Source: Geodermatophilus amargosae (GTDB taxonomy: Bacteria > Actinomycetota > Actinomycetes > Mycobacteriales > Geodermatophilaceae). Taken from it: a stretch of 64,000 nucleotides of DNA. The stretch spans positions 41,101 through 105,100 of the forward strand of contig NZ_FPBA01000020.1 of the NCBI RefSeq assembly GCF_900116515.1, read 5' to 3'. The translations under genes and the position numbers were made by a program. Numbering within the stretch: position 1 is the first letter of the stretch; every line of letters starts with the position of its first letter. The notes beneath the pieces are model-generated. The model saw only the letters and a list, made by a program, of their open reading frames with translations, did no database searches and was not told where the DNA came from. Below are positions 12,834 through 20,192 of the stretch, in pieces.

Positions 12834-12911
12834 CGGCGCCGGTCCACTCCAGTCGGGCGGCGCACCTCACCCCGAGGGATGAGATCGACGGGTCCGCGGG
12901 GTCTGACCCGC

Positions 12912-13282
12912 ATGGACGAGAACGAGTACGTCGTGCGCGGGCTGCTGGAGACGTGGGCGCGGGCCGTGCGGAAGGCCGACGTCGACGCGGTCACGGCCGT
13001 GGTTCCCGGCCCCGTCCCGGGGCCCGCCCTGAGCCTGCGAAGGGTGGGGAGGACGGGGTCCTTCCCCAGTGGCGGCTGTTCTGGGACGCCCAGGGCGAGG
13101 GCGTCCTCGAAGTCTCGGACCTGACCGTGGTGGCCGGGGACGACGTCGCCCACGCCCACGGGCTGCTGCGCGTCGGCGCGGCCGGCACCGAGGGCTTCCG
13201 GGTGCGGCTCACCGTGGGGCTGCGCCGGGTCGAGGGGCGCTGGCTGATCACGCACGAGCACCACTCGGTGCCGGCGGGCTGA
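12912..13282 (+). pseudogene. SnoaL/NTF2-like protein disrupted by the 56-bp repeat
   Basis: The first about 30 codons (MDENEYVVRGLLETWARAV) are the first helix of a SnoaL/YybH-type polyketide-cyclase-like fold. The second half (WRLFWDAQGEG to HEHHSVPAG, from about 13070) is the beta-sheet half of the same fold but in a different frame. Between them the 30-35 residues carrying FDVPPP-type sequence are replaced by the repeat at 13006-13061. The gene is therefore dead. Function of the intact ancestor is unknown (ketosteroid-isomerase-like fold). Confidence 0.75.
13006..13061 (-). repeat. 56-bp dispersed GC-rich repeat, copy B
   Basis: This is the reverse-orientation partner of the unit at 9560-9615 (same length, 8 mismatches). 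It lies inside the SnoaL-like reading frame, which it interrupts and shifts. Confidence 0.75.
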
Positions 13283-13320
13283 GGACCGTCGGCCGCGGCG
13301 GGCCGCGACCGACGGTCCTC
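13281..13320. terminator. Hairpin terminator between convergent genes
   Basis: A 12-bp inverted repeat (13281-13292 with 13309-13320) with a GC-rich loop sits between the SnoaL-like remnant and the NmrA-family gene. Confidence 0.6.
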
Positions 13321-13326
13321 CGAGGC

Positions 13327-14184
13327 TCAGCCCCGGGCGGCGCGGACGGCGTCGGCCAGCGGGGTCACCGGCCGGCCGAGGAGGGCGGCGAGGTCGGCGT
13401 CGCCGGTGTCGAGCTCGCCGCGGGCGATCGAGGCGTCGATGCCGGCGACGAAGCCGGCGGTGCCGGCGTCCAGACCGACGCCCTGCAGGGTCGCGACGAG
13501 CTCCTCGGCCGGGAGGTCGCGGTAGCGGACCGTCGTCCCGGTGACCTCGGTGACGGCGGCGGCGAGGTCGGCCAGGGTGACGCCGGGGCCGCCGAGCTCG
13601 CGTACGACGGTGCCCTCGTCGTCGGCCAGCAGCGCGGCCGCCGCGGCGACGGCGTAGTCGGCACGCGGGGCGACCGAGACCCGGCCGTCGGCCGCCGCGC
13701 CGACGATCTCGCCGGTGGCCAGGTACTCGTCGAGCCGCGAGGTGTAGTTCTCGAGGTACCAGCTGTTGCGCAGGACCGTCGCCGGGACACCGGAACCGCG
13801 AAGTGCGTCCTCGGTCCCGCGGTGCTCGGGGGCCAGCGGGTTGGTGGACGCGTCGGCCCGGGCGATCGAGGTGTAGACGATCCGCTGCACCCCGGCCGCG
13901 GCCGCCGCCTCGATCACCGCGGTGTGCTGGGCGACCCGCTGCCCCGGCTCGCTGCCGGAGACCAGCAGCAGCCGGTCCACGCCGGCCAGCGCGGCGGCCA
14001 GTGTGTCGGGCTGCGCGTAGTCGCCCTGCCGCACCTGCACGCCGCGCCCGGCCAGGTCGGCGGCAGCCTCCGGACGGCGGGCGACGGCGACGACGTCGGA
14101 CGCGGGGACGCCGCGGTCGAGCAGCTCCTCGACGGCGCGGCGGCCGAGGTGGCCGGTGGCTCCGGTGACGGCGTAGGTGGTCAT
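13327..14184 (-). CDS. NmrA/QorB-like NAD(P)H-binding oxidoreductase
   Basis: A 285-residue Rossmann protein with the NADPH loop GATGHLG at residues 8-14, and VYTSIARAD and LRNSWYLENY segments typical of NmrA-like quinone oxidoreductase 2 (QorB) proteins. It probably reduces quinones or senses NADP(H). It is divergent from an HxlR-family regulator with a single N-terminal Cys, the same arrangement as qor2/qorR in Corynebacterium. Control by that regulator is likely. Confidence 0.9.
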   Translation of the reverse strand: MTTYAVTGATGHLGRRAVEELLDRGVPASDVVAVARRPEAAADLAGRGVQVRQGDYAQPDTLAAALAGVDRLLLVSGSEPGQRVAQHTAVIEAAAAAGVQRIVYTSIARADASTNPLAPEHRGTEDALRGSGVPATVLRNSWYLENYTSRLDEYLATGEIVGAAADGRVSVAPRADYAVAAAAALLADDEGTVVRELGGPGVTLADLAAAVTEVTGTTVRYRDLPAEELVATLQGVGLDAGTAGFVAGIDASIARGELDTGDADLAALLGRPVTPLADAVRAARG

Positions 14185-14230
14185 GCGGGACTCCCTCGAT
14201 ACGTGACTCGGTCGGGGGCGCTAACCGTGA

Positions 14231-14248
14231 GGAAGTGCCTGCCATTCC
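14231..14248. promoter_or_regulatory. Candidate operator dyad for the HxlR regulator
   Basis: The 18-base site GGAAGTGCCTGCCATTCC is a dyad of the form GGAA-N2-GC-N2-GC-N2-TTCC. It lies in the divergent intergenic region, at the -35 position of the regulator gene, where a dimeric winged-helix repressor would act on both genes. Assignment is by position and symmetry only. Confidence 0.4.
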
Positions 14249-14259
14249 GCCACCGGCCG

Positions 14260-14265
14260 TAGGCT
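14260..14265 (+). promoter_or_regulatory. -10 element TAGGCT, leaderless start of the HxlR gene
   Basis: TAGGCT matches TANNNT and is exactly 7 bases before the GTG at 14273. A second GTG at 14271 is in another frame. Confidence 0.5.
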
Positions 14266-14272
14266 CCCCCGT

Positions 14273-14647
14273 GTGACCGACCCGTCGCCCGCGCTCGTCA
14301 GCGACGTGTTCGCGCGCGACTGCACCTCGCGCTCGGCCTTCGAGGACGTGACCGCGAAGTGGGCCTCACTGGTGCTGCTGGCCCTGCACGAGGGCGGCTA
14401 CCGGTTCAACGCGCTGCGCCGCCGTGTGGACGGGGTGAGCGAGAAGATGCTGTCGCAGACGCTGCAGTCCCTGGAGCGCGACGGCATGGTCACCCGCGAC
14501 GTCGTCACCGCGATCCCGCCGCGGGTCGAGTACGCACTCACCGCGCTCGGGCAGCGGGTCGCCGGCCGGCTGCGCGACCTCGCCGACGTGCTCGAGGACG
14601 CCGTCCCCGAGGTCGAGCAGGCCCGCGCGGGGCACCGCCCGCGCTGA
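14273..14647 (+). CDS. HxlR/DUF24-family regulator (QorR-like)
   Basis: A 124-residue winged-helix regulator of the HxlR (DUF24) family, with the core AKWASLVLLALHEGGYRFNA followed by EKMLSQTLQSLERDGMV. Its only cysteine is Cys17 (FARDCTSR), the position used by redox-sensing family members such as QorR, where oxidation releases DNA. It is divergent from the NmrA/QorB-like gene, so it probably represses that gene and itself and responds to quinones or disulfide stress. The redox role is inferred from family and position. Confidence 0.9.
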   Translation: MTDPSPALVSDVFARDCTSRSAFEDVTAKWASLVLLALHEGGYRFNALRRRVDGVSEKMLSQTLQSLERDGMVTRDVVTAIPPRVEYALTALGQRVAGRLRDLADVLEDAVPEVEQARAGHRPR

Positions 14648-14664
14648 GGCGCAGCCTGCGCCTC
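14646..14664. terminator. Short hairpin between convergent genes
   Basis: An 8-bp stem with a 3-base loop starts in the stop codon of the HxlR gene and precedes the convergent hydrolase stop. It is a plausible weak terminator. Confidence 0.4.
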
Positions 14665-14668
14665 CGGC

Positions 14669-15736
14669 TCAGACCCGCGTCGCCAGGAGCTCGGAGAGGT
14701 TGCGGTCGACCTCGTCGAGGTAGGTCTCCTCGAAGCCGAAGAGCCCGAAGTGACCGGCGATGCTCGACAGCACCCGCAGCTCGCTGCCCGGGATCAGGGC
14801 CTGCTCGGCCGCGCAGTCCCGAACGGGGAAGAACATGTCCTCGTCGATCGGCATGACGAAGGTCTTCGCGGTGATCCGGCCCAGCGCCGTGGCGAGGTCC
14901 GTGCCGGTGGCGCGGGCGACGTCGCCCCGCTGCCACTTCCAGCCCATGGTCAGCAGGGCGTTGGGGTCCATGGCCGCGAAGGTGGCCTGGACGAACCGCT
15001 CCTGGAACTCCTCGAAGGTCGACCAGGTGACGTCGGGCAGCTCGACGGTCCGCCAGTACTCGGTCTTCCAGAACTCCGTCGACAGGCCCACCACTGCCCA
15101 GATGTCGGCGTGCCGGCGCAGCCCCTCGGCGACCTCAGTGTGCGAGCGGTACTCCCCGCCGTTCCAGCCGGGGTCGGAGGTGATGGCGTCCATGAGCGTC
15201 CGGGTGAACAGGACGCCGTGCGGGGTGTTCTGCGCCGTCCCGGCGATGGGCGCCGCGCGCAGCACCTGCCCGGGGAAGCGGACGGCCCACTCATAGGTCT
15301 GCTGCGCGCCCATGGACCCGCCCACGACCAGAGCCCACCGCTCGATGCCGAACAGCTCGGCGGCGAGCTGCTGCTGCGCGCGGACGTCGTCCTCGATGCG
15401 CACGTCCGGGAAGCCCGACATCGCGATGTCGCCCTCGGCGTTGTGCGGCGAGGTGCACAGCCCGTTGCCGATCTGGTTGACCACCACGATGAACCAGTGC
15501 GACGGGTCCAGCGCCCGGCCGGCGCCGATGTAGACCTGCTCCCACGTGGCGTGCGTGCCGCTGAACCACGTGGGGATCAGGATCGCGTTGTCCTTGGCGG
15601 CGTTGAGCTCGCCGTAGGTGGCGTAGGCCAGCTGCAGGTCGGGGATCCGCCCGCCGTCCGCGAGGTCGAAGCCGCCCAGCGAGTGCAGCCGGTAGGCGCC
15701 CTGCACCTCGGGTGTGTAGAAGGCGTTCTGGATCAC
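14669..15736 (-). CDS. Alpha/beta hydrolase, homoserine O-acetyltransferase-like
   Basis: A 355-residue alpha/beta-hydrolase of the MetX-like group. The nucleophile elbow is GGSMGA (Ser near residue 141), an acidic residue lies in PIDEDMFFP, and a His in IAGHFGLFGF. Unlike true MetX there is no methionine-gene context, and the N-terminus (LADGGRIPDLQLAYATYGELNAAKDN) fits the uncharacterised hydrolase branch of the family. Acyl transfer or hydrolysis is likely, with unknown substrate. Confidence 0.85.
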   Translation of the reverse strand: MIQNAFYTPEVQGAYRLHSLGGFDLADGGRIPDLQLAYATYGELNAAKDNAILIPTWFSGTHATWEQVYIGAGRALDPSHWFIVVVNQIGNGLCTSPHNAEGDIAMSGFPDVRIEDDVRAQQQLAAELFGIERWALVVGGSMGAQQTYEWAVRFPGQVLRAAPIAGTAQNTPHGVLFTRTLMDAITSDPGWNGGEYRSHTEVAEGLRRHADIWAVVGLSTEFWKTEYWRTVELPDVTWSTFEEFQERFVQATFAAMDPNALLTMGWKWQRGDVARATGTDLATALGRITAKTFVMPIDEDMFFPVRDCAAEQALIPGSELRVLSSIAGHFGLFGFEETYLDEVDRNLSELLATRV

Positions 15737-15846
15737 GGCGGACTCCCTCGTCTCGCGTGGGGGTGACGCCGGTCACTCTCGCTCACCGGACGCCGGCACG
15801 CGATCCCAGCGGGGCACCGGTTGACACGCCTGCCATGGTCGGGGCG

Positions 15847-17277
15847 ATGACGACGGTCCCGGACGGGCTGGTCGCGGTCGTGAAGCGCGACTGCCCCACG
15901 TGCACGCTGGTGGAGCCGGTGCTGCGGCAACTGGCCGATGCCGGCGCGCTCACCGTCGTCTGCCAGGACGACCCCGCCTTCCCCCGCGACCTGCCGGTGG
16001 TCGACGACCGCGAGCTCGAGCTGAGCTGGCGGCTGCGGATCGAGACCGTGCCCACCCTGCTGCGGATGGCCGACGGCGCCGAGTCCGGCCGGGTCGAAGG
16101 CTGGCTGCGCGGCGCGTGGGAGGCCTTCACCGGGGTGCCCGGCCTCGGCGACGGACTGCCCGAGCACCGGCCCGGGTGCGGGTCGCGCAGCGTCGAGTGG
16201 GGCGTCGAGGACGAGCTGGCCCGGCGGTACGGCGGCCGGGTGCTCACCGCGCGGCGGGTCGAGCTGGCCGACCTCGAGGACGACGTCGAGGCGCTGTTCG
16301 ACCGCGGCTGGACCGACGGCCTGCCCTGCGTCCCGCCCACCGAGGAGCGCGTGCTGCGGATGCTGGGCGGCACCCGGCGGGCCCCGGACGAGGTGGTCGC
16401 CGTCGTCCCGCCCGACCTGGTCAAGTGCACCGTCGAGAAGGTCGCCGTGAACGCGGTCCTCGCCGGCTGCCTGCCCGAGCACCTGCCGGTGGTGCTCGCC
16501 GCCGTCGAGGCGGCCTGCCGCGACGAGTTCGCGCTGCACGGCGTCCTGGCCACCACCTGGTCGGCCGGCCCGGTGCTCGTCGTGAACGGTCCGGTCACCG
16601 GGCGGCTGCGGATGAACTCCGGCATCAACGTGCTCGGCCAGGGCAACCGCGCGAACGCCACGATCGGCCGCGCGCTGCAGCTGGTGGTCCGCAACGTCGG
16701 CGGCGGACGCCCGGGCGAGGTCGACCGCGCGACCCTCGGCAACCCGGGGAAGGTCGGCTGGTGCTTCGCCGAGGCCGAGGACGGGCTGCGCCCCTTCCCC
16801 CCGCTGGCCGAGTCGCGCGGCGTCCCCGGCTCGGCGCTCACCGTCTTCGCGGGTGCGGGGCTCGTCCCGTTCCTCGACCAGGCCAGCCGGACGCCGGAGT
16901 CGCTGTCCCGCACGCTGGCCCTCGTCCTGCGCACGGTCGGCCACCCCAAGGCCGCGCTCGGCATGGACGCCCTCGTCGTCCTCGGCCCCGAGCACGGGCG
17001 GGTGTTCCGCGAGGCGGGTTGGGGCCGGGAGCGGTTGCTCGAGGAGCTCGAGCCGCTGCTCCTCATGGAGCCCGACCAGCTGCGGCGCGGCGCGCTCGGC
17101 ATCGCCGAGGGCATGCCCGACGCGCTGCTGGACCGGCCGCTGCCCAAGTTCCGCCCCGGCGGGCTGCTGTTCGCCTACGCCGGCGGCCCGGCCGGGATGT
17201 TCTCGGCGGTCATCGGCGGCTGGGCCAGCGGTGCGGCCGGCAGCTCGCCGGTCACCGTCCCGATCGAGGAGGTCTGA
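15847..17277 (+). CDS. Thioredoxin-like/UGSC-partner protein
   Basis: A 476-residue two-part protein. Residues 1-95 look like a thioredoxin fold, with Cys16-Pro-Thr-Cys19 and a cis-Pro at ETVPT (about 67-71). Residues 145-476 form a conserved domain with the motif GWTDGLPCVPPTEER (154-168) and Cys-rich strands, for which I know no biochemical role. The start could also be the ATG at 15835. The stop overlaps the next gene's ATG (TGATG), and that gene is the UGSC selenoprotein, so the two are translationally coupled and probably act together in a thiol/selenol redox reaction. The function is inferred. Confidence 0.8.
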   Translation: MTTVPDGLVAVVKRDCPTCTLVEPVLRQLADAGALTVVCQDDPAFPRDLPVVDDRELELSWRLRIETVPTLLRMADGAESGRVEGWLRGAWEAFTGVPGLGDGLPEHRPGCGSRSVEWGVEDELARRYGGRVLTARRVELADLEDDVEALFDRGWTDGLPCVPPTEERVLRMLGGTRRAPDEVVAVVPPDLVKCTVEKVAVNAVLAGCLPEHLPVVLAAVEAACRDEFALHGVLATTWSAGPVLVVNGPVTGRLRMNSGINVLGQGNRANATIGRALQLVVRNVGGGRPGEVDRATLGNPGKVGWCFAEAEDGLRPFPPLAESRGVPGSALTVFAGAGLVPFLDQASRTPESLSRTLALVLRTVGHPKAALGMDALVVLGPEHGRVFREAGWGRERLLEELEPLLLMEPDQLRRGALGIAEGMPDALLDRPLPKFRPGGLLFAYAGGPAGMFSAVIGGWASGAAGSSPVTVPIEEV

Positions 17278-17795
17278 TGGCACGGGTACTGCTCGACCCG
17301 ACGTCGGAACGGCGGCCGGCAGAACGGGCGCTGACCGCGCGGCCGCCGTCGCTGGAGGGCGTCACGGTCGGCCTGCTCGACATCTCCAAGAGCCGCGGCG
17401 ACGTCGTCGTCGACGAGCTCCAGGCGCTGCTGCACGCCGACGGCGTCGCCACGCTGCGCTACCGCAAGCCCACGTTCGCCCGGCCTGCCCCGGTGGACCT
17501 GCGGCACGAGATCGCCACCCACTGCGAGGTGGTCATCGAGGCGCTGGCCGACTAGGGCTCCTGCACGTCGTGCAGTGTGCACGACATCGCCGACCTCGAG
17601 GCCCGGGGCGTGGTGGGCGTCTTCCTCGCCTCCACGGAGTTCGCCGACGCCGCCACCGCCCAGTCGCGGGCGCTGGGCCTCGCGGTGCCGCACGTGCTGG
17701 TCCCGCACCCGATCCAGGACCGCACCGACGACGAGCTGCGCCGGCTCGCCCGCGAGGCCTACGCCGCCGTGCTGGCCGCGGTCACGGCCGGCTGA
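17277..17795 (+). CDS. UGSC-family selenoprotein with UAG-encoded selenocysteine
   Basis: Read through the in-frame TAG at 17553-17555, this is one 172-residue protein. Residues 1-92 end in EVVIEALAD, residue 93 is the TAG, and the frame continues G-S-C-T-S-C-S-V-H-D to the TGA at 17793. The motif x-G-S-C plus CTSC is the hallmark of the UGSC family, in which x is normally selenocysteine encoded by UGA. A hairpin suited to be a SECIS follows the codon. UAG-decoding tRNA-Sec is known from Geodermatophilus and Blastococcus, so UAG most likely means Sec here. The ATG is preceded by GAGGAGG and overlaps the upstream stop. Conventional gene calling would split it into a 92-residue protein and an orphan 72-residue one. 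A nonsense mutation is the alternative, made unlikely by the intact downstream half. Confidence 0.9.
17567..17585 (+). promoter_or_regulatory. Candidate bacterial SECIS hairpin after the UAG codon
   Basis: A perfect 8-bp stem (17567-17574 with 17578-17585) carries the 3-base loop GUG. The loop begins 19 nt after the UAG and its first base is G. These values fall inside the ranges used to describe bacterial SECIS elements (16-37 nt from codon to loop, loop 3-14 nt, a G in the first two loop bases). A competing 6-bp hairpin (17561-17575) overlaps it. The hairpin lies entirely within coding sequence. Confidence 0.75.
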
Positions 17796-17902
17796 CCGCA
17801 CGGGCGGCCGCGCGCTGCTCCATCCTCGGCGGGGTCGCCGACGCGACCGCACGTCGTGCACACGAGTCCGTGCGCGACGGCGTCCCCGCCCACGGTGTGG
17901 TG

Positions 17903-18002
17903 ATGGAGGACGGGGGGTCGTCCGGCGCGGCCCAGCGGTCACCCCGGGAGGTCTTCGCAGCAGCCACCGACGTCCGCGCCTGGTGGTTCGAGGCTCCCGC
18001 CG
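17903..18002 (+). pseudogene. 5' remnant of an SRPBCC/AHSA1-type protein in a gene-poor gap
   Basis: The stretch between 17796 and 18218 has no complete gene. From the ATG at 17903 the frame gives SPREVFAAATDVRAWW, which matches the opening of SRPBCC/AHSA1 proteins (usually EVFxAITDVRGWW), and then dissolves into low-complexity Pro/Arg/Thr codons. It looks like a truncated relic. Nothing else is recognisable in this gap. Confidence 0.35.
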
Positions 18003-18218
18003 ACCGGCGATCCGGTGCGGGCGCCCGGACCCCCACCGCCCGGACCCCCGCCGCCGGGATGCCCACGACGGCGCACGGGCTCCTCGACGGGCCGGAGGAC
18101 CCGCCGCTACGGTCCGGGGCCACCAGGGGTGCCCCGCGTGCCGTCCACCCGGCCGGCCCCACCCGTGCCGCTCGGCGACCCGGCACCCGCACCGCGGTGC
18201 CAGTCTGGACCGTGGACC

Positions 18219-19922
18219 GTGTCCGACAGCCCCTCCGCAGGATCCCCGACAGCCGGTCGAACGCTGCGCGACCGCCGGCTCCCCGTCCGCATCCACCGGT
18301 CCGCGCGCCGTCGCCGTCCGCTGCGTGCCGCAGGTCCGGCGACGGTGGTCGCGGCCGTGGCAGCGCTGACCACCGCGTGCGCCACGGCCGGCGGGAGCGT
18401 CGCCGCGCCGGCAACCAGCAGCGGGCTCCCCACGGCCCCGCCGCCGCCGGCACCACAGCTGACCGCCGAGCAGGTCGAGCACGCCGTGGCCTCGCTCGAC
18501 GGGCTCGTCACGGATGCGATGGACCGGACCGGGGTACCCGGCGTGGCGGTCGCCGTGGTCTACCGGGACCGGGTCGTCTACTCGCAGGGCTTCGGGATCC
18601 GGGAGGTCGGCAGGCCCGAGACCGTCGACGCCGACACGGTCTTCCAGCTGGCCTCCCTGTCCAAGCCGCTCGCGTCCACCGTCGTCGCGGACGTGGTCGG
18701 GAGCGGGGTGATCGAGTGGGACGACCCGGTCGTCGCCTCGAACCCGGACTTCGCCCTGAAGGACCCCTACGTCACCGCGAACGCCACCTTCGAGGACCTG
18801 CTGTCTCACCGCAGCGGACTCTCCACCGGCGCCGGCGACCTGCTCGAGGACCTCGGCTTCGACCGCGAGTACGTCCTCGGCCACCTCGACCAGCAACCCC
18901 TCGAACCGTTCCGGTCGAGCTACCACTACAGCAACTTCGGCTTCACCGCCGGCGCCGAGGCAGCGGCGGACGCCGCCTCGACGCCGTGGGAGGACCTCGC
19001 CGAGCAGACGCTGTTCGAGCCGCTGGGCATGACCGAGACCAGCTACCGCCACGAGGACTACGAGAACGCGGCGAACCGGGCGGCGATCCACGTGCCCACC
19101 GGTGACCGGACCTGGGCGGCCCTCTACGAGCGGGACGCCGACGCCGAGGCACCCGCCGGTGGCGCCAGTTCCTCGGTGCGCGACCTGGCCCAGTGGATGC
19201 GCCTGCAGCTCGGCAACGGCGTGTACGACGGCACCCAGGTGATCGACCCGGACGCGCTGGACGTCACCCGCACCCCGCACTCCGTCTCGAACCCGCCGGG
19301 GAGCCCGGTCTCCCGCACCGGCTTCTACGGCCTGGGGTGGAACGTGTCCTACGACGACCAGGGGCGGCTGCAGATCGGTCACTCCGGCGCGTTCGACCTG
19401 GGCGCCGCCACGTCGGTGCAGATGCTCCCCGTCGAGGAGCTGGGCATCGTCACGCTGACCAACGGCAGGCCCCAGGGCATCCCCGAGGCCGTCAGCGCCG
19501 GCTTCTTCGACGTCGCGCAGCACGGCGCGCCCACCGTGGACTGGCTCACCTTCGCCGCGGGGATCTTCGAGCAGCTCGAGGAGGAGAACGCGCCGGAGAC
19601 CGACTGGTCGCAGCCCCCGGCCGAGGTCGAGCCCGCCTCCGCTCCCGACGCCTACGCCGGGACCTACGACAACCCCTACTACGGACCGCTCACGGTGACC
19701 GCGGACGGCGATGCCCTGACCATGTCGATGGGACCGCAGGACCGGCCCACGCTGTTCCCGTTGACGCACTACAGCGGGGACGTCTTCACCTTCGAGAGCA
19801 TCGGGGAGAACGCCAACGGCCTCGCCGGGGCGATCTTCACCCTCGGCCCGGACGGGACGGCCTCGAGTGTCCGGCTCGACTTCTACGACCGGACCGGACT
19901 GGGCACCTTCACCCGCGACTGA
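18219..19922 (+). CDS. Serine hydrolase, beta-lactamase/penicillin-binding fold, with C-terminal DUF3471-like domain
   Basis: Of 567 residues, the N-terminus has a basic stretch, a hydrophobic segment (about 41-53) and Cys54, so it may be a lipoprotein although the lipobox LTTAC is imperfect. The class C fold carries Ser146-x-x-Lys149 (SLSK), a YSN motif in YHYSNFG, and HSG near IGHSGAFDLG. A DUF3471-like beta domain occupies the last about 100 residues. It is expected to be an exported esterase or D,D-peptidase-like enzyme. The GTG at 18219 is chosen because sequence before it is low-complexity. Confidence 0.85.
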   Translation: MSDSPSAGSPTAGRTLRDRRLPVRIHRSARRRRPLRAAGPATVVAAVAALTTACATAGGSVAAPATSSGLPTAPPPPAPQLTAEQVEHAVASLDGLVTDAMDRTGVPGVAVAVVYRDRVVYSQGFGIREVGRPETVDADTVFQLASLSKPLASTVVADVVGSGVIEWDDPVVASNPDFALKDPYVTANATFEDLLSHRSGLSTGAGDLLEDLGFDREYVLGHLDQQPLEPFRSSYHYSNFGFTAGAEAAADAASTPWEDLAEQTLFEPLGMTETSYRHEDYENAANRAAIHVPTGDRTWAALYERDADAEAPAGGASSSVRDLAQWMRLQLGNGVYDGTQVIDPDALDVTRTPHSVSNPPGSPVSRTGFYGLGWNVSYDDQGRLQIGHSGAFDLGAATSVQMLPVEELGIVTLTNGRPQGIPEAVSAGFFDVAQHGAPTVDWLTFAAGIFEQLEEENAPETDWSQPPAEVEPASAPDAYAGTYDNPYYGPLTVTADGDALTMSMGPQDRPTLFPLTHYSGDVFTFESIGENANGLAGAIFTLGPDGTASSVRLDFYDRTGLGTFTRD

Positions 19923-20192
19923 CCGCACGCGTGCACCTGGCTCGCCGCCCCTCGGCGTCTGGGCCAGGGGCGGCCGCCGGGCACCGGTGCCGGCGCCTCG
20001 CGTTCGGCCGGCACCCCGATCACCGGGGTCACCTCATCCCGGTCACACCGTGTGTGCAGCCGGGACGCCAGGCCGCGCCCGAAGTCAGCGGAGATCGGAG
20101 ACGAGAAAGGTCGCGAAGGGACGGAGGACGTCCTTGACCGTTTCGTGACACAGGCACCAGGCTCGCCGCCAGCCGTCCCGATGGAGGCCACC

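Noticed and set aside
17577..17795. Separate 72-residue gene starting at a GTG after the TAG
   Set aside because: It is in the same frame as the upstream 92 codons, has no ribosome binding site, and the x-G-S-C motif lies before its start. Read-through is the better explanation.
17175..19928. 917-codon open frame on the minus strand
   Set aside because: It is a shadow of the UGSC and serine hydrolase genes caused by high GC third positions. No domain or start signal supports it.
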